A stretch of DNA of 52,273 nt from Azonexus sp. (lineage in GTDB: Bacteria; Pseudomonadota; Gammaproteobacteria; Burkholderiales; Rhodocyclaceae): the NCBI GenBank assembly GCA_031277255.1, contig JAITMS010000081.1, positions 1 to 52,273 of the forward strand, written 5' to 3'. The notes beneath the pieces were generated by a model, which saw only the letters and a list, made by a program, of their open reading frames with translations, ran no database searches and was not told the origin of the DNA. Positions 33,123-42,531 of the stretch are shown here, in pieces. The stretch's first letter is position 1; each line of letters begins with the position of its first letter. Made by a program: the position numbers and the translations under genes.

Positions 33123-34648
33123 CGCTGCTCGCGGGCGGCGGCCAGGAGGCGGTTGATGGCCGGGGCGGCGGCGGCGGCGAAGGCGGGCAGGGCCGTGGCG
33201 GCGGCGTCAGCCGGGGCGTAGAGGATGACGACCGCGGCGTCGTCGCCGCGCCCGGCGAGGCGGGAGAGCGCCGTGGTCAGCGTGGCGTCGGCGTCGGCAG
33301 CGGTCAGATGGCCGTCGATCCAGTACCACTGCCAGACTTTGAGGCGCACTTCCGGGCTGCCGCCGGCGGCCAGCAGTTCGGCGGCGGCGACGCGCTCCGG
33401 CAGGCCGGGACTCTCTGGCGCGACGGCATCGCGGGCGACGATGCTCCACTGTTTGTTGGCGCTGGCGGCCAGCGTGTTGGTCGATGTCACCAGCTTGTGC
33501 TGGTAATCCTGGTGGCGGTAGTAGCCGATGTAGAGGCCGACGCTCTGGCCGTCCTGCTCGAAGGCGCTCTGCAACTCGCCCGCCGCGCCGGAAAAGTCGG
33601 GTTGCCAGGCGGGCAGGGCAGCGCCTTCCCGCCAGCCAGCGGGCGGCGGCAGATCGGCCAGAGTGACCGGGCCAGCGCGATCCATCCGCTCGATGACGGC
33701 GAAGGCGACTGGCCCGGCGGCGGCGATCAGGGCAATGGCGAGCGCCGCCAGCCAGGCGCTGACGGTTGTCGGAACCGGGGCAGCGGCGGTTTCGACCGGC
33801 GGCGCGGCGGCGGCAGGCTCCTCCGACCAGCGCGCGCCGATGAGGAACATGATGAGAACGACCACGCCGAAGAACAGCCAGCCGTAGATCAGGTGGTCGA
33901 CGCCGGTGGCGATGCGGTTGCCGGAGAGATGGCCGAGCATGACGATCAGGTAGGCGCGCAGCCAGTTGGCGATGATCGGCACGATCAGGGAAACGCCGAT
34001 AAAGAGCAGGCGGCGGCGCAGCGAGACATAGTTGAGATAGGCGAACAGCGTGCCGACGGTGAGCGAGGCGATGATGTAGCGGATACCGCTACAGGCTTCG
34101 ACAACCGACCAGTGGCCGGAGGGAATGATGAATTGCAGACCCTCCTGATAAACCGGCACGCCGCTGGCGCGCAGCGCCTGCACGGTAAAAGCGGCGGTCC
34201 ATTCCATCAGCTTCGGCATCATGAAGTCGCCGAAGGGCACCGAGAAGAACAGGAAAGCCAGCGGAAAAGCCAGCCGCTTGCTGACCGTCGGGCCGAGCAG
34301 GGCCATGATGGCGAGCGCCAGCGTGGCGACCAGGGCGAACTGGGTCAGCGCGTTGACCGCCGTCAGCTCGCCCAGGAGCCAGGCCAACGTCGTGGCGGCC
34401 ACCGGCAGGGCGAGCGGGAGCGAAGTACGCGGCGGTTCGGCAAGGATGCTTGCCCGTTGCCGCCAGATCAGCCAGAGCGTGATCGGCGGCACCAGAAAGG
34501 CGTGGGCATAGGTTTCCGAGCGGTACCAGATGCCGACCATTGCGGCAGCGGTATCCCAGTACCAGTAGAACAGCCAGACGACGAGGCCGAGCAGGAGCGG
34601 CAGGACAAGCCGCCAGGCGGGCGCGGGCGCGTTGGCGGGCGGTTTCAC
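33119..34648 (-). CDS. xrtA: Exosortase A fused to an EpsI domain
   Basis: This inner-membrane cysteine transpeptidase-like enzyme sorts PEP-CTERM proteins. The exosortase part (about 1-275) is polytopic and has the catalytic residues Cys186 in VVEACSGIRY, Arg231 in NWLRAYLIVM and His252 in GVDHLIYGW. After a Pro/Ala-rich linker and another membrane segment, residues about 310-500 form a periplasmic EpsI (DUF3485) domain with LYIGYYRHQD and VWQWYWIDG. The total of 509 residues fits fused XrtA proteins. It overlaps both neighbouring genes by four bases. Its likely substrate in this window is the PEP-CTERM protein at 46152-47033. Confidence 0.97.
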   Translation of the reverse strand: MKPPANAPAPAWRLVLPLLLGLVVWLFYWYWDTAAAMVGIWYRSETYAHAFLVPPITLWLIWRQRASILAEPPRTSLPLALPVAATTLAWLLGELTAVNALTQFALVATLALAIMALLGPTVSKRLAFPLAFLFFSVPFGDFMMPKLMEWTAAFTVQALRASGVPVYQEGLQFIIPSGHWSVVEACSGIRYIIASLTVGTLFAYLNYVSLRRRLLFIGVSLIVPIIANWLRAYLIVMLGHLSGNRIATGVDHLIYGWLFFGVVVLIMFLIGARWSEEPAAAAPPVETAAAPVPTTVSAWLAALAIALIAAAGPVAFAVIERMDRAGPVTLADLPPPAGWREGAALPAWQPDFSGAAGELQSAFEQDGQSVGLYIGYYRHQDYQHKLVTSTNTLAASANKQWSIVARDAVAPESPGLPERVAAAELLAAGGSPEVRLKVWQWYWIDGHLTAADADATLTTALSRLAGRGDDAAVVILYAPADAAATALPAFAAAAAPAINRLLAAAREQR

Positions 34649-35850
34649 TGCGAAATGGCGGTGACGAGATAAGGGTCGACCTGGCGCATGTGCGCTTTCC
34701 AGCTGTAACGGTCGATCACCCGCTGGCGGGCCGCCTTGCCGATGGCGGCGGCGGTTTCGGGGTCGTCGAGCAGGTCGCTGATGACGGTGACGAATTCGTT
34801 GGCGTCGCCAGCGACGATGAGTTCCTTGCCGGGCGTGGCGTCCACCGGCGCGGCGCAGTCGGCGGCGGCGACGACGGGGCGGGCCATGGCCATGGCTTCG
34901 AGAATCTTGTTCTGGATGCCGCGGGCGACGCGCAGCGGGGCGACAACGACATCGGCATGTTGCAGATAGGGCCGGATATCATGGACGGTGCCGGTGACGA
35001 CGACGTTTTTACCGGCCAGGGCGGTCACTTCCGGCGTCGGATTGCGGCCGACGATGTAAAAACGCAGGCGCGGGCGCTGGCGGCGGAGCGTCGGCAGCAT
35101 GTCCTTGACGAACCAGGTCACGGCATCAATATTCGGCCAGTAATCCATGGCTCCGGTAAAGACCACGGTTTCCCCGTCACCGGCAAAAGGCGAGCGGTGC
35201 TTGGCGGCGGGCGCGAAAAAATGGGTATCGACGCCGTTGCACATGGCTTCGACGCGGACGCTGCATTCCGGGGCCAGTTGGCGGAACAGTTCAACCTCCG
35301 CCTCGGTGACGAGAAAGGAACGCGCCGCGCGGGCCGCCATGCGGCGTTCGTAGTCGAGCAGCAGACGGCCTTCGCGGCCATAGATCCAGGACATCGGCCA
35401 GCGGTGCTGGGTGGCGTATTGCGTCCATTTGGCCGAATCGACATCGACGAAATCAATCAGCAGCGGCTGCCGCCGCTTGTTTTCGACATACTGCACCATC
35501 GCCGAACTGAAGACGACGATGGCGTCGATCTGCTCCCGGCGGCAGATGTCGTCGACCCATTGTTGCAGACCGGCGTCGTGGTAATACGGCAAGGTCAGCG
35601 GCTGGCCGGTCAGCAGGCCCTTGACGCTGCGCAGTCTGGCCCAGCGCGGATTGAGTTTGGCGACGTGGAGTTCGGCGCACTTGGCGCGGAGCAGGCGGAC
35701 GTATTTCCTGTCTTTCCGGTCGTCGAGGAAAGTGCCGAGAAAAACGCGATGTTTTCTCAGCAAATGGCGCAGCAGATTGAAGGAACGCACCTTGTCGCCC
35801 TTGTTGGGCGGGTAAGGCAGGCGGTGGACGAGGTAGAGAACATTAGCCAT
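34645..35850 (-). CDS. XrtA-associated sugar transferase (stp1 type)
   Basis: This GT4-fold transferase of 401 residues matches TIGR03087. It starts MANVLYLVHRLPYPPNKGDK, followed by RSFNLLRHLLRKHRVFLGT and IVVFSSAMVQYVE. The donor half has FTGAMDYWPNIDAVTWF and VVAPLRVARGIQNKILEAMA. It lies between the FemAB gene (eight-base gap) and xrtA (four-base overlap). It is cytoplasmic and adds a sugar to the repeat unit. Confidence 0.95.
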   Translation of the reverse strand: MANVLYLVHRLPYPPNKGDKVRSFNLLRHLLRKHRVFLGTFLDDRKDRKYVRLLRAKCAELHVAKLNPRWARLRSVKGLLTGQPLTLPYYHDAGLQQWVDDICRREQIDAIVVFSSAMVQYVENKRRQPLLIDFVDVDSAKWTQYATQHRWPMSWIYGREGRLLLDYERRMAARAARSFLVTEAEVELFRQLAPECSVRVEAMCNGVDTHFFAPAAKHRSPFAGDGETVVFTGAMDYWPNIDAVTWFVKDMLPTLRRQRPRLRFYIVGRNPTPEVTALAGKNVVVTGTVHDIRPYLQHADVVVAPLRVARGIQNKILEAMAMARPVVAAADCAAPVDATPGKELIVAGDANEFVTVISDLLDDPETAAAIGKAARQRVIDRYSWKAHMRQVDPYLVTAISQ

Positions 35851-35858
35851 GAAAGATG

Positions 35859-36902
35859 CTAGCCGAGATTGCGGACGATCAGCGGGCCGAGCCGGTTGGC
35901 GAGGCTGAGCGGCAGACGCCGCCAGGCGGCGATGAAAAATCTGTATTTGGCATTGGCCGGGTTGTTTTGTGGAATGCTGTCGCGCTTGTAGAGGCGGTAT
36001 TCATAATGCAGCGGCTGCGGCAGAAAGCCCCAGTTTTTCTTGAAGGCGTAAGGGCCGGTGCCGACCTTGCTGCGGCCATAGTCAAAAACGCGCAAACCGC
36101 GTTCGCAGGCGCGGCGCAGCAGTTCCCAGTATTTGAAATCATTGGCGGCAAAATCGCGGGCCGCCTCGTCGTCGCCAGCGTAATAAGGCAGCACTTCATC
36201 ACGAAAATAGAAGGATAGCACGGAGGATAGCGGCCGGCCATCGGGCGCGGTGACGGTGAGGATCTCGCAATCGGGGCCGAAAACGCGCAGCAGCGTGGCG
36301 AAATAAGCCTTGGGCAGGGCTGGCGTGCCGTGGCGATGGACATTGTCGGCAAAGAGGGCGAAGAAGCGGTCGGCCTGGTCGTCGATGTGGCTGACGAGGC
36401 CGTGTTTGATGCCCTTTCTGACCATCGCCCGCTGTTTGCGCGGAATGGCCAGCATGTTGGCCTCGACATCGGGCAGGATGGCCTTGCGGAAGGTGACGTA
36501 GAGATCCTGCGTCGGCCAGTCGGCATGGCGCGGCGCGACGTTGCGGAATTCGAGATGATCGACGCCGAGCCGGCGGGCCAGCCGCTCCGCTTCTTCTTCC
36601 AGCGCCGTGGCGGCGGCTTCGTTGTCGGCGGCGATGCCGCCATAGACGGCAAAAGGCAGGGCGATCAGGGCATTGCCGAACAGGCGGCTGTTGACATGGG
36701 CGAGCGGCAGTACGCCGCGAATTTCGCCACCCTCGCCGTCATCGTGAGCGTAGAGAAAATAAGTCGGATGTCGGAAAACCTCGCCGATGACGCCCTGCCA
36801 GGCGGCGCGGTGAAAAAAGCTGGCCGCCGGGCAGGCGTTGACGAAGGCGTCCCAGCGGGCCGCGCCGATGTCGTCGGAGGGGTCGAGACGCGCAATCCGC
36901 AT
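35859..36902 (-). CDS. FemAB family protein, XrtA/PEP-CTERM-associated
   Basis: This protein of 347 residues is of the TIGR03019 type. It begins MRIARLDPSDDIGAARWDAF and contains FFHRAAWQGVIGEVF, YVTFRKAILPDVEAN and RVFDYGRSKVGTGPYAFKKN. The double-GNAT fold transfers an aminoacyl or acyl group, probably to a sugar. The frame is open to 37397 but that part is a shadow of the deacetylase gene. The ATG at 36902 lies five bases after the deacetylase stop. A second, diverged transferase is at 11619-12737. Confidence 0.93.
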   Translation of the reverse strand: MRIARLDPSDDIGAARWDAFVNACPAASFFHRAAWQGVIGEVFRHPTYFLYAHDDGEGGEIRGVLPLAHVNSRLFGNALIALPFAVYGGIAADNEAAATALEEEAERLARRLGVDHLEFRNVAPRHADWPTQDLYVTFRKAILPDVEANMLAIPRKQRAMVRKGIKHGLVSHIDDQADRFFALFADNVHRHGTPALPKAYFATLLRVFGPDCEILTVTAPDGRPLSSVLSFYFRDEVLPYYAGDDEAARDFAANDFKYWELLRRACERGLRVFDYGRSKVGTGPYAFKKNWGFLPQPLHYEYRLYKRDSIPQNNPANAKYRFFIAAWRRLPLSLANRLGPLIVRNLG

Positions 36903-36907
36903 GTCAA

Positions 36908-37747
36908 TCAGGCCGTGCCGAGAAACAGCTCGTCCATCCGGCCCCAGGAAAAGTCGGTCAGCAGACGGTGGAGCCGTTGTTCCATGCGCCCGATGTTGAG
37001 GTAATGGCGAAAGCGCGTCTTGGCGTCGATGCCGGGAATGCGCGGCTGAGCGGCGTCGATTTCCCAGGGGTGAAAATAGAAAACCGCTGCCAACTGGTCG
37101 ACCGTGTTGATCCGGCGGATCATCCAGCGCGAGAGCGCGTAGGGCAGCAGGCGGAAATAACCGCCGCCGCTGGCCGGCCAGTTGCGCTTGAAGGCGCGCA
37201 GCGTGGTCGCCGGGATTTCGATCAGGCCGCCGACCCGGTGCGCATGGCGCGGCGCGTCGGGGATGCCGTAATGGTCGTGGCGGATCGGATAAATGCTCGA
37301 ACTGTAGCGATAACCGGCCCGCTCCAGACAATCGAAGGCCCACAGGTTGTTGACGCCAATCGAAAAACTGGGCGCCCGGTAGCCGCGCACTTCGCAACCG
37401 GCCAGGTCTTCGAGAAGCTGCTTGGCGGCCTGGATGTCGGCAAAAAAAACCTCCGGCGTCTGTGCGCTGGCCCGCTCGTGACCGTAGCCGTGGCTGGCGA
37501 TTTCGTGACCGGCGGCGGCGATGCGGCGAACCAGTTGGGGATAGCGTTCGGCGATCCAGCCGAGGGTGAAAAAGGTGGCCCGGGTATCGTGCTGGTCGAG
37601 CATCTCAAGGATGCGGCCGACATTACGCTCGACGCGGCATTCACGGCTCGGCCACTCGCTGCGGGCGATGTACGGAGCCAAGGCCGAAACCTGGAAGTAA
37701 TCCTCGACGTCGACGGTCAGGGCATTGCGATGAGACGGCGTCGGCAT
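36908..37747 (-). CDS. XrtA-associated polysaccharide deacetylase
   Basis: This carbohydrate esterase family 4 enzyme of 279 residues matches TIGR03006. Motifs are ALTVDVEDYFQVSA (catalytic Asp and metal Asp), SHGYGHERA (metal His pair), GYRAPSFSIG and FHPWEID. It deacetylates the polysaccharide or its precursor. The start is the ATG at 37747, eight bases after the wecB stop. The longer open frame upstream is a shadow of wecB. Confidence 0.95.
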   Translation of the reverse strand: MPTPSHRNALTVDVEDYFQVSALAPYIARSEWPSRECRVERNVGRILEMLDQHDTRATFFTLGWIAERYPQLVRRIAAAGHEIASHGYGHERASAQTPEVFFADIQAAKQLLEDLAGCEVRGYRAPSFSIGVNNLWAFDCLERAGYRYSSSIYPIRHDHYGIPDAPRHAHRVGGLIEIPATTLRAFKRNWPASGGGYFRLLPYALSRWMIRRINTVDQLAAVFYFHPWEIDAAQPRIPGIDAKTRFRHYLNIGRMEQRLHRLLTDFSWGRMDELFLGTA

Positions 37748-37755
37748 GGCCTGCT

Positions 37756-38922
37756 TCAGCGGCGGGCGCGGTGGCGCTCGATCAGCCAGGCGGCCAGATC
37801 GGCGGCGATGCGTTCGGCGGCGTGGCCATCCCAGCGTTCCGGCACACGGCCGCGCTTGCCGCGGCCAGCGAGGATGGCCGCCGTCTCCCGGCGAATCGCC
37901 GCAATATCGCGGCCGACCAGGGTGTTGGTGCCTTGGTCTACGGTGATCGGGCGTTCGGTATTGTCGCGCAGGGTCAGGCAAGGCACGCCGAGGGCCGTGG
38001 TTTCTTCCTGCAAGCCGCCGGAATCGGTGAGGACGAGACGCGCCCCGGCCATCAGACCGAGCATTTCGAGATAGCCCTGGGGCGGCAGCATGAGCATGCG
38101 CGGCGTGTCGATCAGGCTTTGCAGGCCGAAGCGTTCGATATTGCCGCGTGTGCGCGGGTGCAAGGCAAAGACCAGCGGCAGATCAGCGGCAATGTCGCGC
38201 AACACGCCGAGCAGGGCGGTGAGCATCTCTGGTTGATCGACGTTCGAGGGCCGATGCAGGGTGACGACGCCGTAGTCTTCAGCGCCGTCAATCAAGGCCG
38301 CGTCGCCGCCCGCGGCAGCGATGGTGGCGGCTGGGGCGCGGGCGTACTGGCGGTTGCCGAGCAGCGAATCAATCATCACATTGCCGACGAAACGCACGCG
38401 CTCGTCGCCAATGCCCTCACGCGCCAGATTGGCGGCGGCGCTCCGCTCGGTGGTGTAGAGCAGATCGGCGATCTGGTCGGTGAGCACGCGGTTGATTTCT
38501 TCCGGCATGGCGCGGTCGTAACTGCGCAGACCGGCTTCGACATGCACCACCGGAACGCCTTTTTTGCTGGCCACGAGCGAACAGGCCAGCGTCGAATTGA
38601 CATCGCCGACGACCAGCACGGCGGCAGGCTGGCGTTCATCGACCACCGGCTCGAAACGCTGCATGACGGCCGCCGTCTGCACGGCGTGCGAACCGGAGCC
38701 GACCTCCAGATTGATGTCTGGCCGAGGCAGGCGCAAATCCTCGAACAGCCGGTCGTTCATCTCACGGTCGTAGTGTTGGCCGGTGTGCAGCAGCAAGGCC
38801 GGGATGGCCGGGACATGGGCGGCGAAGGCGCGCAGAATGGGCGCCATTTTCATAAAATTGGGGCGGGCGCCAACGACGCAGATGACGGGGCCGAGATCGA
38901 CAGGCCAGGTTTCAGGCGGCAT
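37756..38922 (-). CDS. wecB: UDP-N-acetylglucosamine 2-epimerase (non-hydrolysing)
   Basis: This enzyme interconverts UDP-GlcNAc and UDP-ManNAc to supply sugar for the polymer. It has 388 residues from ATG 38922 (MPPETWPVDLG), preceded by GAGAG. Family pieces are CVVGARPNFMKMAPI, LHTGQHYDREM, VEAGLRSYDRAMPEE, LHRPSNVD and LTDSGGLQEE. The first ATG of the frame (38964) would overlap the ATPase gene by 53 bases and is less likely. At the chosen start the overlap is 11 bases. Confidence 0.95.
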   Translation of the reverse strand: MPPETWPVDLGPVICVVGARPNFMKMAPILRAFAAHVPAIPALLLHTGQHYDREMNDRLFEDLRLPRPDINLEVGSGSHAVQTAAVMQRFEPVVDERQPAAVLVVGDVNSTLACSLVASKKGVPVVHVEAGLRSYDRAMPEEINRVLTDQIADLLYTTERSAAANLAREGIGDERVRFVGNVMIDSLLGNRQYARAPAATIAAAGGDAALIDGAEDYGVVTLHRPSNVDQPEMLTALLGVLRDIAADLPLVFALHPRTRGNIERFGLQSLIDTPRMLMLPPQGYLEMLGLMAGARLVLTDSGGLQEETTALGVPCLTLRDNTERPITVDQGTNTLVGRDIAAIRRETAAILAGRGKRGRVPERWDGHAAERIAADLAAWLIERHRARR

Positions 38923-39949
38923 TTTTTTTGCTCTCAATGGGCTTGGCGGGCGCTGTTCGGCCATTGGCGAGCAGTTGCTGCAAGAGCGTCAGCGCCGTGC
39001 TGTTGATCTTTTCCAGCCGCAGCAGGCTGCGCTCAAGGCGGGCCAGGCGCTGGTCGAAACGCTGGATAGCGACGGCGCTGGCCGGATCGCCAGCGGCAGC
39101 CACGGGCGCGTAGTCGGCGTTGTTGTCGCTGGCGCCTGTCGTTTCCTCAAAAATTTCGCGGGCGACTGCCTCGACATCGGCTTGATCGAATTCTTTTTTG
39201 CTGCTCAAAAAGCCGAACAGCAGCAGGCGGTCGCAGAGCGCGTTGATGCGCCGGGGAATGCCGCCGCTGGCCTTGAAAATGGCCTGGTAAGCGCCGTCGC
39301 CGATGACCGGCAGGCCGCTCGACCCGGCGTGTTTGAGCCGGTGCTCAATATAGCCCCGGGTTTCTTCGAGATCGAGCGGGCCGATGTGGCAGGCGGCAAT
39401 GACCCGCTGGCGGAACTGCATCAGGTGCGGACTTTGCAGCATCTGGCGGAATTCCGGCTGACCGACCAGATAGCTTTGCAGGAGGGCGTGATTGCCGAAC
39501 TGGAAATTGGACAACATGCGCAATTCCTCGACGGCGCGGGCGGTCAGGTTCTGCGCCTCGTCGACGATGAGGAGGCAGCGTTTGCCCTTGCTGGCGGCGC
39601 TGATGAGAAAGGCTTCCAGGGACATCAGGACATCGGCCTTGGAGGCATCCCGGGTGCGCAGGCCAAAGGCGGCGCCGACCAGGCGCAGCGTGTCGTCGGC
39701 GTCAATCTGGGTGCTGACCAGATGGGCGGCGACAACCTTGTCCTGGTCGAGACCGTCGAGCATGCCGCGGACGAGGGTGGTCTTGCCGGCCCCGACTTCG
39801 CCGGTGATGACGATGAAACCTTCGTTCTGGTGCATGCCGTAATTGAGATAGGCGGCTGCCCGCCGGTGCTCCTTGCTGCCGAAATAGAACGAGGGATCGG
39901 GGTTGAGCTGGAAAGGCTTGCTGCTCAAGCCGTAAAAGGCTTCATACAT
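38912..39949 (-). CDS. XrtA-associated AAA ATPase (ExeA-like)
   Basis: This is a 345-residue ATPase of the general-secretion ExeA type matching the PEP-CTERM family TIGR03015. It starts MYEAFYGLSSKPFQLNPDP. Walker A is GEVGAGKTTLVRG, Walker B is CLLIVDEAQNL, and RINALCDRLLLFGF follows. A coiled tail near 305-335 (RFDQRLARLERSLLRLE) could mediate oligomerisation. Its role in export or regulation of polymer synthesis is inferred from constant linkage to xrtA loci. It follows the barrel-protein gene with a three-base gap. Confidence 0.94.
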   Translation of the reverse strand: MYEAFYGLSSKPFQLNPDPSFYFGSKEHRRAAAYLNYGMHQNEGFIVITGEVGAGKTTLVRGMLDGLDQDKVVAAHLVSTQIDADDTLRLVGAAFGLRTRDASKADVLMSLEAFLISAASKGKRCLLIVDEAQNLTARAVEELRMLSNFQFGNHALLQSYLVGQPEFRQMLQSPHLMQFRQRVIAACHIGPLDLEETRGYIEHRLKHAGSSGLPVIGDGAYQAIFKASGGIPRRINALCDRLLLFGFLSSKKEFDQADVEAVAREIFEETTGASDNNADYAPVAAAGDPASAVAIQRFDQRLARLERSLLRLEKINSTALTLLQQLLANGRTAPAKPIESKKNAA

Positions 39950-39952
39950 GGG

Positions 39953-41587
39953 TCAGTAGGTGTAGAGGATGGTAACGATCAGGGCATTTTCGCTGTACGA
40001 ACTGATGTCGCCGTCGTATTTGGCGTGGCGCACACTGATCGAACCGCTGGTTTTGGGGCCGAGCCGGGTGTTCAGACCAAGCTGGTAAAGCGTTGTTCTG
40101 CTTTTCGGGTTGCCGAGACCGCCGCCGCTCTGCCGGCCATCGCTTTTCTGGTGGCTGGCCAGCAGGTTGAGATTGGAAAGGGCGCTCAAACGGTGCGAGA
40201 AATTGAGGCTGGCCCCGGTCTGGCGAATTACCGCGCTGCGCGAAAAATCACCGGCAAGCTGGACGACGCTGGCGTACATGGCCGAACTCTCGCTGCGGTT
40301 GACTTGCAGGGTCAGCGCATTGCGGGCGCCGTAGATGACGTAAGTCAGTTGCTGCTGCCGCTGCTTGCTCGCCTGCGAGGCCATGAAGCTGCTGACGATC
40401 TGCCGGGTCGGGTCGACGCCGGCGGCAAGGAGCATGGCGCTGACGAAATTGGCGCGGTCGATCGGGTCGCTGATCAGATTGGCGAACAGATCGTAATAAA
40501 GATCGTAAACGGTGCCCATGCCGACCGTGCCGGATTGGTTGGGCAGGACGGTCACGTCACGGACATCGCTGTAGCGGATGCTGCTCATCGGAAAACGATG
40601 GCTGACGCTGAAGCGGTGAGCGTTGCCGAAGAAGCGATGTTCCTGGAAGGCGGAAATCTGGGTGCGCGGCGTCGGGTTCCAGTCGAAACCATAGCCGTAG
40701 GTATCCGTACTTTCCTTGTCGAGCGAAGCGTAATTGTTGCGTTCCCAGCCGGTGCTGGCGGAGACGCTGAATTGTGGCGTCACCAGATAGGTGAGCATGA
40801 GGCGCGCCAGATCGGCGTCGGTGGAGCGGCCATCGGCGTAATCGACAGTCTGGCGGTTGGCGTCGAGAGTCCAGCGCAGTTGGCGGAAGGGCGTGCCGCC
40901 GCGCAACTGGCCGAGCCATTGCCCGGTATCGACATCCGACAGCGGCGTATCCTCGGTCCGCGTCGTCGAAGCGTTGTAGCGCAGCAGGTAGTCGACCTGA
41001 CCGGCGATGCTGCCGCGAAGGTAAGGCGAGAAGCGATAGGTCGAGGCTTCTGTCATGTTGTCGTTGCGCGAGCCGCCATCGGGCGATTGCGGGCCGAAGG
41101 CGGAAATGGCCTGCTGCGAGATATTGCCGGCAACGTCGATGTAGAACCAGTCATCAATGGCCTCCAGGGTGCCGAAGGCATTGAGGTCGTGATGCAGCCG
41201 ATCATCGTGGTTTCTGATGTAGAGCTGCTCGCGCGCCGAATAGTCGAAATAACCCTGGAGGCGGGCAGTGCGCGCCTGGATGCGGATGCCGGGGGATAGT
41301 TCACTGATGAGATCGCTCTTGCTGCCGACATTGCCGCTGACGTCGGCGTTGTTGGTGGCGGTCAGCGACAGCCCGATCCGCGGTGAAATCCACCAGGCCC
41401 GTCCTTTTTCCGCGGTTTCGGCGCCATCCTGGCCGTCCTGGCCATTCGTGGCGACAGTTCCCGGCGCCTCGGTCTCCGGCGCTGCCAGAACGTTGCCAGT
41501 GCCTTGCTGGGCGGCTGCCGACAGCGGCAGCGCGAGCAGCAGGACGGCCAGTCGCGGGTAAAAGGCCAACGACTTACTCTTTTTCAT
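39953..41587 (-). CDS. XrtA-associated outer-membrane barrel-type protein
   Basis: This 544-residue exported protein matches the PEP-CTERM system family TIGR03016. MKKSKSLAFYPRLAVLLLAL is a signal peptide cleaved near AAA-QQ. The mature part is rich in alternating strands with Tyr and Trp, such as IQARTARLQGYFDYS and VSASTGWERNNYAS. It ends in an aromatic residue (IVTILYTY), typical of outer-membrane barrels. It probably acts in polymer secretion. The ATG at 41587 is preferred over the upstream MLMVMATVM frame start, which reads through the tyrosine-kinase tail repeats. It overlaps that gene by 14 bases. Confidence 0.9.
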   Translation of the reverse strand: MKKSKSLAFYPRLAVLLLALPLSAAAQQGTGNVLAAPETEAPGTVATNGQDGQDGAETAEKGRAWWISPRIGLSLTATNNADVSGNVGSKSDLISELSPGIRIQARTARLQGYFDYSAREQLYIRNHDDRLHHDLNAFGTLEAIDDWFYIDVAGNISQQAISAFGPQSPDGGSRNDNMTEASTYRFSPYLRGSIAGQVDYLLRYNASTTRTEDTPLSDVDTGQWLGQLRGGTPFRQLRWTLDANRQTVDYADGRSTDADLARLMLTYLVTPQFSVSASTGWERNNYASLDKESTDTYGYGFDWNPTPRTQISAFQEHRFFGNAHRFSVSHRFPMSSIRYSDVRDVTVLPNQSGTVGMGTVYDLYYDLFANLISDPIDRANFVSAMLLAAGVDPTRQIVSSFMASQASKQRQQQLTYVIYGARNALTLQVNRSESSAMYASVVQLAGDFSRSAVIRQTGASLNFSHRLSALSNLNLLASHQKSDGRQSGGGLGNPKSRTTLYQLGLNTRLGPKTSGSISVRHAKYDGDISSYSENALIVTILYTY

Positions 41588-42518
41588 GCCCATATCCATA
41601 ACCGTAGCCATAACCATAAGCATCGGAAGGTGTCTGGCGCGTCTGATTGAGCACCATCATCTTGACCGGGCAGGCGGCAATCGTGTCGACGGCTTGTTTG
41701 ACGGTTGCCTGGGTGGTGCTTTCGGCATGGACGACGATGACGATTTGCCCCATGTGTGTCGCCAGCTCCCGCGCTTCGGTTGTCAAGAGGAGGGGCGGCG
41801 AATCAAAAATGATGATGCGGTCATCGTAGCGGCGGGCCATGTCGTCGAGCAGGCGAGTCATGGCGTCGCTGGCGAGCAGTTCGGTAGCGCGCGGATGCTG
41901 GGTGCCGCTGGGCAGGATCGACAGTTTCTCGATATTGGTGCGCAGCAGAACACCCGTAATATCGAGCGAATTTTTGCTGACCACATCGAGCAGACCGGGA
42001 GCTGGCGGCATTCCCAGCATATTGAGCACCGATGGGCGGGCGACATCGGCATCGACCAGCACCACCGTGTTGTCGAGTTCCATGGCGATGCTGATGGCCA
42101 GATTGATGGCGGTGAAACTCTTGCCTTCGCCAGGCATGGCGCTGGTGACCATGATCAGATTGCCATTGGCGATCGGCTCGTTGTTTCTACCCATGGCGTT
42201 GGCGATCAGGGGCCGCTTGATGACGCGGAATTCATCCGCCAGGCGGCTGCGGGAAGCCTGCGGCACGAGCAGGCCGGAAGCCGAAATGGCCTGGAGATCG
42301 AGTTTGACCCGCTTCGGTTTGAGTGCCGCCGTCTTCCTTCTTTCCGGCGCTATTGACGGCGGGGCGATCGACGCCGCCTCAGCGCCAGCGCCATTCCGGG
42401 GGGCGAGAGCGGGCGCTCGACGGATGGTTGGTTCGGCGAGCGGCGCTTCTTCAGGTAACTCGACGCCAGCCCGGCGCAGTTGCTCCAGACGCTTGGCGGC
42501 TTGTTCGACGAGACTCAT
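41574..42518 (-). CDS. XrtA-associated tyrosine autokinase
   Basis: This BY-kinase of 314 residues matches TIGR03018. It starts MSLVEQAAKRLEQLRRAG behind GGGAGA. Walker A is SAMPGEGKSFTAI, Walker A' is VVLVDADVARPS and Walker B is IIIFDSPPLL. The C-terminus is a tyrosine cluster made of five consecutive Tyr-Gly pairs before HEKE, the presumed autophosphorylation site. It partners the chain-length determinant in the inner membrane to control polymer length. The linker between residues 40 and 85 is Pro/Ala-rich. Confidence 0.95.
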   Translation of the reverse strand: MSLVEQAAKRLEQLRRAGVELPEEAPLAEPTIRRAPALAPRNGAGAEAASIAPPSIAPERRKTAALKPKRVKLDLQAISASGLLVPQASRSRLADEFRVIKRPLIANAMGRNNEPIANGNLIMVTSAMPGEGKSFTAINLAISIAMELDNTVVLVDADVARPSVLNMLGMPPAPGLLDVVSKNSLDITGVLLRTNIEKLSILPSGTQHPRATELLASDAMTRLLDDMARRYDDRIIIFDSPPLLLTTEARELATHMGQIVIVVHAESTTQATVKQAVDTIAACPVKMMVLNQTRQTPSDAYGYGYGYGYGHEKE

Positions 42519-42531
42519 CAATGATCTCCCT

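Noticed and set aside
36903-37397. Long N-terminal extension of the XrtA FemAB frame
   Set aside because: It is a shadow of the deacetylase gene; the real start is the ATG at 36902, five bases after the upstream stop.
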